A stretch of 14,261 nt of DNA from an uncultured bacterium (GCA_905215765.1 CAJMRP010000049.1:1-14261); one strand, 5' to 3'; positions 6,761 to 13,898 are shown, counted from the first letter of the stretch. Translations and numbers: made by a program. Notes: generated by a model not told the origin, from the sequence alone.

Positions 6761-8110
6761 CTACTTCGGTGCATTCCCGCTGCGGTCGCGTTCACTTTGC
6801 TCTACGCGCCATTCTTCCCAACCGCGGCCGGCAGGCTGCCAGAACGCGCCGCGCTCCAGTCCCTCGGGCAAATAGCGCTGATCGACCCAGCCTTCGGGAT
6901 AATCATGTGGATACTTATACACACCGTATTCATCGCTGCCCGGGCGATGGCGATCGCGCAGATAACTAGGCACCTCGCGAAGCCCACTAGAATGGATATC
7001 GGCCAGCGCCGCATCGATCGAAGCCTCGCACGCGTTGGATTTTGGCGCCAAGCACACATAGAGAGCGGCCTGAGCCAGGTTAATGCGGCACTCGGGATAG
7101 CCAATGACCTCGGCAGACTTAAACGCGGCATGTGCCACCAAAAGCGCCTGCGGGTCGGCGTTGCCGACGTCCTCAGAAGCATGAATCATAATGCGACGGG
7201 CGATAAACTTAGGATCCTCCCCTGCATCGATCATGCGCGCGAGCCAATAGATCGTGGCATCGGGGTCGCTACCGCGCATGGACTTGATGAACGCACTGAT
7301 AACGTCGTAGTGCATGTCGCCGTTTTTGTCATACGTAAAGCCGCGACGCGGGTTGGCGATCTTCACGTCATCCACGGTGACGGGATAGCGCTCCCCCGCC
7401 GCAGGCGCTGGCGTTCCCTCGGTATCGGGACGCGTGACGGCAATCTCGCTCGCAAGCTCGAGCGTCGTGAGCGCCGAGCGAGCGTCACCCGCTGCCAGCG
7501 TGCAAATGGTCTTGACCGTATCCTCATCGGCCGAGAACTTACCGTTCAAGCCCTGCGGTGCCTCAAGCGCACGTTCAATAAGCGTGGCGATATCCTCATC
7601 CTTCAGATGCTCAAGCTCCACGACGCGACCACGTGAGAGCAGTGCCGAGTTGACCTCGAAGTACGGGTTCTCTGTCGTAGCGCCAATCATAATGACGGTA
7701 CGGTTCTCAACTGCATGCAGCAGGGCATCCTGCTGCGACTTAGAGAAGCGGTGAATCTCATCGATGAATAGAATGGTGCGGCGGTCGTACGTATTCAGGC
7801 GCGTCTTGGCCTCATCAATCACACGACGCAGGTCCTTCACGGTACCCGTGACGGCGCTGACCTCGACAAACTCGCTCTTGGTATGGTTGGCGATAATGTG
7901 GGCCAGCGTCGTCTTGCCCGTACCGGCAGGCCCGTACAGAATCACGCTCGAAAGCACGTCGTGCTCGATCGCGGCACGCAGCCATGAACCCTTACCGACG
8001 GCCTTTTGCTGGCCCACGTACTCGTCGAGCGAATTGGGTCGCATGCGCACCGCGAGCGGCGCATTTTTAAAGGAACGCTCGCGCGTCGAGGCAGAAAAAA
8101 GGTCGTCCAT
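6761..8110 (-). CDS. rarA: Replication-associated recombination protein RarA (MgsA) AAA+ ATPase
   Basis: 449 residues if started at the ATG at 8108-8110 (MDDLFSAS), the common family N-terminus, with GGGATGG just before it. In-frame alternatives are ATG at 8116 and 8125 and TTG at 8128. The AAA+ core has Walker A GPAGTGKT (60-67), Walker B ILFIDEIH (113-120), sensor 1 in IGATTENP (142-149), and the RVVELEHL segment. The C-terminal tetramerisation/lid part carries RGSDPDATIYWLARM and RIMIHASEDVGNADP, both typical of RarA. It acts at stalled replication forks and single-strand gaps, working with SSB and RecA. Its stop is 100 bases before the DUF948 gene with no clear terminator between them. 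A LexA-type box lies about 60-70 bases upstream of the start, pointing to SOS control. Confidence 0.95.
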   Translation of the reverse strand: MDDLFSASTRERSFKNAPLAVRMRPNSLDEYVGQQKAVGKGSWLRAAIEHDVLSSVILYGPAGTGKTTLAHIIANHTKSEFVEVSAVTGTVKDLRRVIDEAKTRLNTYDRRTILFIDEIHRFSKSQQDALLHAVENRTVIMIGATTENPYFEVNSALLSRGRVVELEHLKDEDIATLIERALEAPQGLNGKFSADEDTVKTICTLAAGDARSALTTLELASEIAVTRPDTEGTPAPAAGERYPVTVDDVKIANPRRGFTYDKNGDMHYDVISAFIKSMRGSDPDATIYWLARMIDAGEDPKFIARRIMIHASEDVGNADPQALLVAHAAFKSAEVIGYPECRINLAQAALYVCLAPKSNACEASIDAALADIHSSGLREVPSYLRDRHRPGSDEYGVYKYPHDYPEGWVDQRYLPEGLERGAFWQPAGRGWEEWRVEQSERDRSGNAPK

Positions 8111-8149
8111 AGCCATCCCGTGCATCAATCAAAAAAGTTTTCCACTAAT

Positions 8150-8181
8150 AGTATACCGAATATATACGAACTACCGTTCGT
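8150..8181 (-). promoter_or_regulatory. LexA-type SOS box with a candidate -10 box before rarA
   Basis: A perfect 6-bp inverted repeat with four bases between the arms, ACGAAC-TACC-GTTCGT on the plus strand (8166-8181), contains CGAAC-N4-GTTCG. That is the LexA/DinR operator form known from Bacillus and actinobacteria. On the minus strand a good -10 hexamer TATACT (8150-8155) lies about 20 bases downstream, so the box covers the expected -35 region of a rarA promoter. The arm nearest dgt overlaps the last codons of dgt. No match to a good -35 hexamer is seen. Confidence 0.6.
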
Positions 8182-9418
8182 TAATATAGGTACGGTGCGG
8201 AAACTTTAATCCCGGGAACAACTTGCTCGTGAGCTCGCAGAAGTAGCCATCCGTCATGCTCGAAATGTAATCCACTACGGTCTGATCTTTATCGTCCTGC
8301 CAGGCATAGGTGCGGTCGTAGTAGGAAAGGTGCTGCTCAATGCGAGAAATGTGGTGCTTAAAGATGTACGATGACTCGTCACCTTCGTTTATATCCTGTA
8401 GACAACGGTCGTAGAGCTTTTCGAACGCCTCGCGCAGCTCCGCTTCGGAGTCGCCTTCGATGCCGCCCTTACTATAGATCTTTACGTAGTTCTCGCGCTT
8501 GGCTCGGCGGATTTCCTCAAACAGCTCCTCGCTCATCTCGATGCGCGGCTTACCATAGCTGTGCTCAACGATATCGATGGAGGCATGCGCAAGGATCCAG
8601 CTATTGTATGCCCCACCCAGGCCATCGTCAAAAGCATCGGGCGACAGCAGGCCCGCCGCAAAGGCGTCTTGGCGATCGCGTCCAACGTAGGCAAGGATAT
8701 CCGAGATGCGGACCACGCAGCCTTCGAGCGTCATGGGACGCAGGTGCTCAATTGCGCTATAGCCCTTGGCAATGCAGCCCTCAACCGTCTGATCGAACTG
8801 GTCAAAGGAACCCATGTCCGAGAGCTCAAACACGCGTTGCTCGTACTCGCCGTTATGGCACAGCACGCCATCAAGCGTCTGGAGCGACACGTTGCGGCCA
8901 TACAGCGCATCGAGCACGCGGACAGACTGCACGTTATGGAAAAAGAAGCGCCCGGTGTGCTCGTGATAGATATCGTTGAGAAAGCGCTCACCGGCATGGC
9001 CGAAAGGCGTGTGTCCCAAGTCGTGGCCTAAGCCAATCGCCTCGATCAGATCGCAGTTGAGCCCCAGGGCGCGACCGATATCGCGCGCAATGCGCGAGAC
9101 AAGCTGCACGTGCAAACCGCGGCGCGACAGATCATCATTGCTACGGAAGCTAAAGACCTGCGTTTTGCCTGCATAACGCGTGTACGCCGGAAGATGAAGT
9201 ATCTTTTCGGTATCGCGCATAAACGCCGGACGCATAAGCGTGCCTTTGTCGGCGGCGCGATCAATACGACGAATGACCTGATCGTCGTTGCAACGATACG
9301 GGTTGACATAGCCCGAAGCACGATCGGCGGCAATGCGCTCGACAAGTTCGGGCGACAACGCCAAGGGAATACGGTCCATGCGCGCCTTAATGACGGCCGT
9401 TTCTTGATTAGTTGCCAT
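8171..9418 (-). CDS. dgt: HD-domain dGTP triphosphohydrolase-like protein
   Basis: 415 residues from the ATG at 9416-9418, which has AAGGAG 6 bases upstream. A longer frame to 9445 lacks such support. The HD-hydrolase metal ligands are visible: His103 in RRGLHVQLV, and HD at 132-133 in GLGHDLGHTPFGHAGERF. Upstream HLPAYTRYAGKTQVF (75-89) and downstream HNVQSVRVLD and CHNGEY are typical of the dGTPase group. Members cleave dNTPs to nucleoside and tripolyphosphate, adjusting dNTP pools. Its substrate may be broader than dGTP, as in many dgt-like proteins. It follows the prepilin-peptidase-like gene by 31 bases and precedes rarA by 60 bases, a link that fits DNA replication and repair. Confidence 0.9.
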   Translation of the reverse strand: MATNQETAVIKARMDRIPLALSPELVERIAADRASGYVNPYRCNDDQVIRRIDRAADKGTLMRPAFMRDTEKILHLPAYTRYAGKTQVFSFRSNDDLSRRGLHVQLVSRIARDIGRALGLNCDLIEAIGLGHDLGHTPFGHAGERFLNDIYHEHTGRFFFHNVQSVRVLDALYGRNVSLQTLDGVLCHNGEYEQRVFELSDMGSFDQFDQTVEGCIAKGYSAIEHLRPMTLEGCVVRISDILAYVGRDRQDAFAAGLLSPDAFDDGLGGAYNSWILAHASIDIVEHSYGKPRIEMSEELFEEIRRAKRENYVKIYSKGGIEGDSEAELREAFEKLYDRCLQDINEGDESSYIFKHHISRIEQHLSYYDRTYAWQDDKDQTVVDYISSMTDGYFCELTSKLFPGLKFPHRTYINER

Positions 9419-9449
9419 GGCATGCTCCTTAAGAAGGAAGCGCAATCGG

Positions 9450-9872
9450 TTACAAAGTGCAGCCCACGACCTCGATTATGGCAAAAATCGGCACCAAAAA
9501 CGGCAGCAATGGCAGGGAGCGCGATTTTGTGATAACGCAGGAGAGGGCAAGGACCAGGAGCGCGACGGCAAATGCCACGATGCCACCCATAGGGTCGAGC
9601 GTGCAAAGCGCGAAGAGTGCTTTGGCGTCCCCCATGCCAATGCCCGAGGTTTGGCGAAAACGACGCCAGAGGGACTCAGTCAGCACAAGGGCAAGGTAGA
9701 CGATGACCGCAAGACCGGCATGATCAAGCGCCGTGTTAACGCCTTTGTCGAGCCAAACGCCCACTAACGCCGTCACCGCACACGCACCGGCAAGCTCATT
9801 GGGAAAACGTCGCTGACGGGCATCAATCGCCGCGCCGGCAAAGATGCAAATCCAAAACGGGATATAAAACAT
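9450..9872 (-). CDS. Prepilin peptidase-like membrane aspartic protease (A24), short form
   Basis: 140 residues from the ATG at 9870-9872, chosen for the strong GAGGAGG site 7 bases upstream; a longer frame to 9917 starts inside the terminator. Mostly hydrophobic with about five to six membrane segments. The two catalytic Asp of A24 peptidases are recognisable: Asp17 in AAIDARQRRFPNEL and Asp82 in GIGMGDAK (77-84), the GxGD motif. The N-terminal methyltransferase domain of bifunctional PilD enzymes is absent, as in TadV/CpaA-type and archaeal FlaK enzymes. These cut prepilin leader peptides at the membrane. No pilin or pilus assembly gene is in the window, so its substrate must be encoded elsewhere, or it may have another role. 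Confidence 0.85.
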   Translation of the reverse strand: MFYIPFWICIFAGAAIDARQRRFPNELAGACAVTALVGVWLDKGVNTALDHAGLAVIVYLALVLTESLWRRFRQTSGIGMGDAKALFALCTLDPMGGIVAFAVALLVLALSCVITKSRSLPLLPFLVPIFAIIEVVGCTL

Positions 9873-9904
9873 CGAGTACCTCCTCGAGCTGCATCGCAAA
9901 AGCA

Positions 9905-9944
9905 AAAACCACCGCAAAGGGCCTGTCCCCTTTGCGGTGGTTTT
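9905..9944 (-). terminator. Strong 17-bp terminator hairpin after the glycosyltransferase
   Basis: A perfect 17-bp stem (9905-9921 with 9928-9944) has a 6-base loop. On the minus strand it is followed by TTTTTGCTTTTGC. It starts only 8 bases after the glycosyltransferase stop codon. The stem itself begins with A-runs and ends with T-runs, so it could also stop transcription in the other direction. It leaves about 30 bases before the start of the next gene, too few for a separate promoter. Confidence 0.88.
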
Positions 9945-9952
9945 GGTGGTGG

Positions 9953-11248
9953 TTATTTGGCGCCTTGCATGACCTCGTCAAGGGTAACGTTGACGGCGTG
10001 CTGCGTCGGCACCCAGTCGACCTTCAGGAACAGCGCGGCCACCGTGATGGGGATATAGCTGAACATAAAGATCGGGAAGGTAAACAGGTTAGTCACCAGA
10101 CGCCACTTTTGCGCGCAGTGAATATGCTTGTACTCAAAGATAGTCGTGAGCAGCGCCAAGATGAAGAACGTCTGATACATCATGGCGAAGGTCATAATGA
10201 GCGACGCGGCGCACGCCTGCATCTCGACTTCGGTAGCCAAGAAGCCGTGCGAAAGACCGCCCACGATCAGGAACGTCGCATTGGCGAGCATGGAGATCAG
10301 GGACAGCAGCATACCCGGGGCGATGGTCATAAACATGTCGTAGGCGGCAAAGCGATGGTAGCGGAAGGTTGACTTGACCAGATGCTTACCGTAGGTAAAG
10401 AACACCTGGTAAAAGCCCTTGGTCCACCGCATGCGCTGTTTCCAGGACGCCTTAAACGTCACGGGCTGTTCGTCAAAGAACTCCGCCGGCGCATAACCGA
10501 TGCGAATGCCGTGAATGGCGCAGAACGTGGTGAACTGAATGTCCTCGGTCAGCGTATGGAACTGCCAACCGTGCATGCCCTCGATAACGCTGGCGGAGAT
10601 GAGGTAGCCCGAACCCGAGACAGCGCAAGAAGTCTTGCAGATGTTGCGCGCGTTGTTGAGAAAGCGCGCCTCGCGCAGGTACCAAGTAGCATTAGCTGCC
10701 GAGATCCACGAGCTGCCAAAATTCTTGGAGTTACGATAGCTCGTGACCACATGGAAGCCCTGGTCAAAGGCATCGTTCATCTTGGACACGTAATCGCGGG
10801 ATATGACGTTATCAGCATCGAAGATAAAGTAGCCTTCAAACGTGTCGGGATACTCGTTAAGGATGCGGTCGAAACCAAAGTCCATGACCCAGCTCTTACC
10901 CTTACGGGCAAGGTCGTTGCGCTCATAGACAATGGCGCCCGCCTCGCGCGCAAGCTGTGCAGTGTTGTCGGTGCAGGCGTCGGCGACCACGAAGACCTCG
11001 ATAAGCTCGGACGGATAATCCTGATCCTTGATGGAGCGAACAAGGTTGGCGATCACGGCCTCCTCGTTATGCGCCGCGATAAAGAAGGCATAACGATGGA
11101 GCTTTTTGGCCTTAGGGGGCGCGACCTCGCCACGAAGAGCGCCAATGATAAAGAAGACCACCTGGTACAGAAAGCAGACCGTGAGCAGCGTGACGACAAT
11201 CTGGTTGAAGACCACGATGGGTGTGTTGGTTTGTAAAAAGGCGAGCAT
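9953..11248 (-). CDS. Processive GT2-family glycosyltransferase, membrane bound
   Basis: 431 residues from the ATG at 11246-11248, with GGGAG 5 bases upstream. An N-terminal membrane helix (about 11-37) precedes a GT-A domain: FFIAAHNEE (55-63), VVADACTDNT (87-96), the nucleotide-sugar binding DAD (144-146), the acceptor/base motif TED (234-236) and QRMRW (271-275). The last is the Q-x-x-RW signature of processive synthases such as cellulose, hyaluronan and poly-GlcNAc synthases. Three to four more helices lie at about 300-410. It would polymerise or add a sugar from a nucleotide donor at the inner membrane face, probably for an extracellular or envelope glycan. No PilZ domain is seen. It appears to be a single-gene unit, with a strong terminator after it and a candidate promoter before it. 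Donor and product are unknown. Confidence 0.9.
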   Translation of the reverse strand: MLAFLQTNTPIVVFNQIVVTLLTVCFLYQVVFFIIGALRGEVAPPKAKKLHRYAFFIAAHNEEAVIANLVRSIKDQDYPSELIEVFVVADACTDNTAQLAREAGAIVYERNDLARKGKSWVMDFGFDRILNEYPDTFEGYFIFDADNVISRDYVSKMNDAFDQGFHVVTSYRNSKNFGSSWISAANATWYLREARFLNNARNICKTSCAVSGSGYLISASVIEGMHGWQFHTLTEDIQFTTFCAIHGIRIGYAPAEFFDEQPVTFKASWKQRMRWTKGFYQVFFTYGKHLVKSTFRYHRFAAYDMFMTIAPGMLLSLISMLANATFLIVGGLSHGFLATEVEMQACAASLIMTFAMMYQTFFILALLTTIFEYKHIHCAQKWRLVTNLFTFPIFMFSYIPITVAALFLKVDWVPTQHAVNVTLDEVMQGAK

Positions 11249-11285
11249 GCAGGCTCCCGAGAACGCGTTAAGTAAACAACCGTAT

Positions 11286-11312
11286 ATCTTACCGCAGGCT
11301 TACCGAGTTCAA
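11286..11312 (-). promoter_or_regulatory. Candidate promoter of the glycosyltransferase gene
   Basis: On the minus strand TTGAAC (11307-11312) is followed after 15 bases by TAAGAT (11286-11291), or after 17 by AGATAT. Either would start a transcript about 30 bases before the glycosyltransferase ATG. The -35 box is good, the -10 box partial. No terminator is visible between rluD and this point, so some transcription may also come from rluD. Confidence 0.3.
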
Positions 11313-11330
11313 GAAACCACCTAATACTGG

Positions 11331-12344
11331 CTAGGCTTCGAGAAGACCGAGCTGCGGAACGATTTCATCTCCAGCGGCCGTGCGACCGAGCGAGCGCGGA
11401 GCCAGATCGTCGAGAACCGCAGCGAGATCCCACGGCAACTCGTCGCGGCACTCAATGCGCTCCCCCGTCACAGGATGGTCGAACGCCACGCGCCAAGAAT
11501 GCAGGAACTGCCTGGTCAGGCCCTGATCGGCGCGTGCATCGCACTTGCCGTAGAGTGGATCGCCCACGCAGGCGTGGTTGATATGGCGCATATGCACGCG
11601 AATCTGATGTGTGCGGCCCGTAAACAGGTGGCACTCGACGAGCGTATAGCCGTCGTCAAAACGCATGGAATCGAAGCGCTCGAGGACCTTAAAGGTCGTA
11701 ATGGCCTGGCGCGCGAAAGGATCGTCAGAAACCGCCATCTTGACACGGTCGCGCGTCGATCGGGCAATACCGGTGTTAATGGTTCCCTCGTCCATGGCGA
11801 TGTGCCCGTGGACAAGCGTGATATAGCGGCGGTCGAGTGTGCGCGTACGGATAAGATTTTGGAGCGCGCGCTGGGTGTCGTCGTCCTTTGCCGCAAGCAT
11901 GAGACCCGAGGTATCGCGATCCAAACGATGCACGATACCGGGGCGATCCTCGCCCTGCACGGTGCCCAGATGGTCGATACCGCAGTGATAGACCAGGGCA
12001 TTCGCGAGCGTACCGCTCTCATGACCATGCGCAGGATGGCACACCAGGCCACGCTGCTTGGAGAGCACAATGAGATAGTCGTCCTCATAGCGAATGTCGA
12101 GCGGGATGGCCTCGGGAATCACATCGGTGGGATCGTGCGGCTCAGGCAACTCGACCGAAATACGGTCGCCGGCTCGCACGGCGTACTTTTTAGACAGACA
12201 GGTCTCGCCATTGACACATACGGCACCGCCCTCAATCAGATGCGCGCAGGCAGAGCGCGTAGGGCAGCCGTCATTGGAGCCCAGATAGGCGTCAAGACGC
12301 TGACCAGCGCAATCGTCGGCAACGAGAATATGGATGTCGGCCAT
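11331..12344 (-). CDS. rluD: Large-subunit rRNA pseudouridine synthase, RluA family
   Basis: 337 residues. An N-terminal S4 RNA-binding domain (about 15-65, with QRLDAYL and GGAVCVNG) precedes the catalytic domain, which contains HRLDRDTSGL (139-148) with the catalytic Asp142, and the RTHQIRVHM segment typical of the family. It isomerises uridines in 23S rRNA; RluD modifies the helix 69 loop in E. coli, but the exact positions here cannot be told from sequence. It begins one base inside the lspA stop (TAATG), and lspA-rluD pairing is common in Gram-positives, so the two are co-transcribed. Length and motifs are normal. The ribosome binding site AAAGGA is about 11 bases upstream. Confidence 0.93.
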   Translation of the reverse strand: MADIHILVADDCAGQRLDAYLGSNDGCPTRSACAHLIEGGAVCVNGETCLSKKYAVRAGDRISVELPEPHDPTDVIPEAIPLDIRYEDDYLIVLSKQRGLVCHPAHGHESGTLANALVYHCGIDHLGTVQGEDRPGIVHRLDRDTSGLMLAAKDDDTQRALQNLIRTRTLDRRYITLVHGHIAMDEGTINTGIARSTRDRVKMAVSDDPFARQAITTFKVLERFDSMRFDDGYTLVECHLFTGRTHQIRVHMRHINHACVGDPLYGKCDARADQGLTRQFLHSWRVAFDHPVTGERIECRDELPWDLAAVLDDLAPRSLGRTAAGDEIVPQLGLLEA

Positions 12345-12943
12345 TAACGCTCATTCCTTTCGCGAATCTTGCGGGCACGCTCCCCACGCTGCTTGGCTTT
12401 GCGCTTGGCGCGTGCCTCATCACGGGCATTGAGCTCGGCAGTCGCATCGACTTCGCGGGCCGCAGGGCTCAAGAACATGTAGCCGATGAGGGCAAGCACG
12501 ACGCCTACGGTGATGCCGATATCGGCCACGTTAAAGACGGGAAAGTCGATGAAGGTGGTGGCAATAAAATCGGTCACAAAGCCAAAAGTCAGACGGTCGA
12601 TTGCGTTGCCAATGGCGCCGCCCGCAACCATCGCCATGCCCACGACCTCAAGATGGGCGAGCTGGGATGCACGGAGCAAGTACACGGCAATGGCGACAAT
12701 GACCGCAAGCGCCAACACAGCGAAAGCGACGCCATGACCCTCGCCCATGCTAAAGGCGGCTCCGATATTGCGGACAAACACAAAATCGATCACACCGGGG
12801 ATAACAGTCACATGCAAAGCGTCGCCCACGGCACGAACCGCAAGCTTGGTCAGCTGGTCAACAAGCAACACAACGAGCGCTACCCCACCAGCAACTCCCA
12901 ACCGCCAACGCAAAGGCGGTGTCATATCCCCAGCACGACCCAA
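12344..12943 (-). CDS. lspA: Lipoprotein signal peptidase (signal peptidase II)
   Basis: An integral membrane aspartic protease that removes signal peptides from prolipoproteins after lipidation. Taken from the TTG at 12941-12943, which has AGGGGA 5 bases upstream, it has 199 residues; an ATG at 12923-12925 is a good alternative. Four helices lie at about 15-38, 65-90, 97-115 and 135-160. Conserved boxes are VDQLTKLAV (29-36), RNIGAAFS (58-65), the catalytic GNAIDR (Asp116) and FNVADIGI (Asp141). After residue 160 there is a basic, charged tail of about 40 residues that the typical ~160-residue enzyme does not have; it is probably cytoplasmic. A lipoprotein substrate is encoded just upstream at 13321-13878. 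It shares an operon with rluD. Confidence 0.94.
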   Translation of the reverse strand: MGRAGDMTPPLRWRLGVAGGVALVVLLVDQLTKLAVRAVGDALHVTVIPGVIDFVFVRNIGAAFSMGEGHGVAFAVLALAVIVAIAVYLLRASQLAHLEVVGMAMVAGGAIGNAIDRLTFGFVTDFIATTFIDFPVFNVADIGITVGVVLALIGYMFLSPAAREVDATAELNARDEARAKRKAKQRGERARKIRERNER

Positions 12944-13063
12944 ATCAATCCCCTACCCTCAAGATCATCGAATTACGTTGAATACAAAGAACTATCTTAT
13001 ATTGCCATACGAAGAACGCACGACATATCCACCAACGCAAGCGAAATAACCAGCTAAAAACGA

Positions 13064-13094
13064 AAGCGACATTCCGAATAACGGAATGTCGCTT
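13064..13094 (-). terminator. Probable terminator hairpin (13-bp stem), minus strand
   Basis: A perfect 13-bp stem (AAGCGACATTCCG, 13064-13076, with 13082-13094) and 5-base loop. On the minus strand it is followed by TCGTTTTTAG, a passable U-tract, so it most likely ends the transcript coming from the lipoprotein gene before lspA. On the plus strand no T-run follows. Confidence 0.6.
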
Positions 13095-13099
13095 AATAG

Positions 13100-13126
13100 C
13101 TTTCGACTAAAAACGCAAGTCGAAAG
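13100..13126. repeat. Second hairpin (9-bp stem) beside the terminator
   Basis: CTTTCGACT (13100-13108) pairs perfectly with AGTCGAAAG (13118-13126) around a 9-base loop. It lies 5 bases from the terminator hairpin. In the minus direction the loop contains GTTTTT. It could be a backup terminator or part of the structured element beside it. Confidence 0.6.
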
Positions 13127-13163
13127 AAAGCCTCTAGCTCCAGCAATGGAAACGCCGCGTTAT

Positions 13164-13276
13164 CGTCACCAACAGCGAAAACGTCCCTAAGCGAGCAAGG
13201 TGACGTGAAAGAGGAGGGAAGCGTACTTTGGTACGCGACCGACGATTGAACGTCAGATTGCCGCTTAGGGGCGTTT
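13164..13276. ncRNA. Nested stem-loop element, candidate structured RNA or intergenic repeat
   Basis: The outer stem is 15 bp (13179-13193 with 13262-13276) and contains one G-T pair that is stable only if the plus strand is transcribed. Inside it, after one bulged base, 4 bp (13195-13198 with 13258-13261), a small internal loop and 5 bp (13201-13205 with 13251-13255) continue the helix. An internal loop with a purine-rich GAGGAGGG follows (13211-13218), then a tip hairpin GCGTAC-TTTG-GTACGC (13221-13236). An alternative 7-bp helix, CGTCACC (13164-13170) with GGTGACG (13199-13205), competes with the 5-bp one. Function, and whether it acts as RNA or DNA, is not known. It could be a 3'-UTR structure of the lipoprotein gene, an independent small RNA, or a dispersed repeat. 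Confidence 0.5.
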
Positions 13277-13290
13277 GCAGCGTCAACTGG

Positions 13291-13315
13291 TTACACGGTT
13301 CGTAGAACCGCGTAA
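13291..13315. repeat. Imperfect palindrome directly after the lipoprotein gene
   Basis: Arms TTAC-A-CGGTTC (13291-13301) and GAACCG-C-GTAA (13305-13315) surround GTA; the single non-pairing position becomes a G-U pair if the minus strand is transcribed. It begins 5 bases after the lipoprotein stop. No T-run follows on either strand, so it is not a typical terminator; it may protect the 3' end or belong to the neighbouring element. Confidence 0.55.
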
Positions 13316-13320
13316 CTCCC

Positions 13321-13878
13321 CTAGCTCATCATGGCATTCATCATCTCGTTGGTTGCGGAATCGTCAGCAGACCACTCGCCGTCGTCATTGCAGGAGTACT
13401 TGAAGGTGACCTTGGTGTCCTTGGTCTTAGCAGCCTTGGTCACATCGACCATAACCTGACCGGCCATCTTGTACAGCTCGTCATCGGAAGGCATCGAATC
13501 GAGCGCAGCGACCTTCTCCTGGTACTGGGTGGCAAAATCCTCAACGATCTGGTTCATGGACTTGCAGGTAATGGTGACCTCGGCAGTTGCGGTACCCTTG
13601 TCCTCGTCGACCGTCACGTCGCCGATCTTGTAGTCAAAGCCCTCGAGATAGCTCTTGGCGTACTCCTTGGGATCGATGCCCAGCTGCTCGAACTCGTCGC
13701 CCGAGGCCTCTTCCAGGCCGGCGAGGAAGTCGTCGCCACCGTTCTTGACCTCGTCAAACTGCGTCGTAAGATCCTCGGTGATGAGCTCCTCAACCGAAGG
13801 ACCTCCGCAGCCGGAAAGCACAACCACGCACGCGACCAGAACAGCCATCAGGGGCGCAAGCAGCAGCTTCTTCTTCAT
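13321..13878 (-). CDS. Small secreted lipoprotein of unknown function
   Basis: 185 residues from the ATG at 13876-13878, supported by GGGAGGA 6 bases upstream. The signal peptide is classical: MKKK, a hydrophobic core, and the lipobox LSGC with Cys24 as the lipidated residue. The mature part is acidic, helical and rich in Asp, Glu and Lys, with a central VTVDEDKGTATAEVTITCK strand region (about 88-106) and a C-terminal KVTFKYSCNDDGEW segment. Two Cys after the lipobox (about residues 105 and 163) could form a disulfide. Small lipoproteins of this type with a two-part fold occur in Coriobacteriia, but I do not recognise the family. It appears to be a single-gene transcript. LspA, encoded next, would process it. 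Confidence 0.85.
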   Translation of the reverse strand: MKKKLLLAPLMAVLVACVVVLSGCGGPSVEELITEDLTTQFDEVKNGGDDFLAGLEEASGDEFEQLGIDPKEYAKSYLEGFDYKIGDVTVDEDKGTATAEVTITCKSMNQIVEDFATQYQEKVAALDSMPSDDELYKMAGQVMVDVTKAAKTKDTKVTFKYSCNDDGEWSADDSATNEMMNAMMS

Positions 13879-13898
13879 GACATTCCTCCCAACAAGCG

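Larger units (their letters stand above)
12944..13320. other. Gene-free stretch of 377 bases with several inverted repeats
   Basis: No supported reading frame lies here on either strand. The part next to lspA (12944-13060) is AT-richer and should hold the lspA promoter, but no convincing pair of hexamers was found. The rest carries two tandem hairpins (13064-13126), a large nested stem-loop element (13164-13276) and another imperfect palindrome (13291-13315) directly after the lipoprotein stop codon. The stretch between 13127 and 13163 shows nothing clear. Confidence 0.8.

Noticed and set aside
9426..9438. Small hairpin hiding the dgt ribosome binding site (TCCTT/AAGGA)
   Set aside because: Only five mostly A-T pairs with a 3-base loop; too weak, and any AAGGAG next to a CTTCCTT can give this by chance.
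12653..13057. Plus-strand frames of 100-134 codons across the lspA start and the gap
   Set aside because: They overlap lspA in antisense, lack convincing ribosome binding sites, and their products have no recognisable features.
13296..13310. GGTTC-GTA-GAACC as a second LexA box
   Set aside because: The half-sites are in the inverse order (GTTC first) with three bases between them, which is not the CGAAC-N4-GTTCG form.
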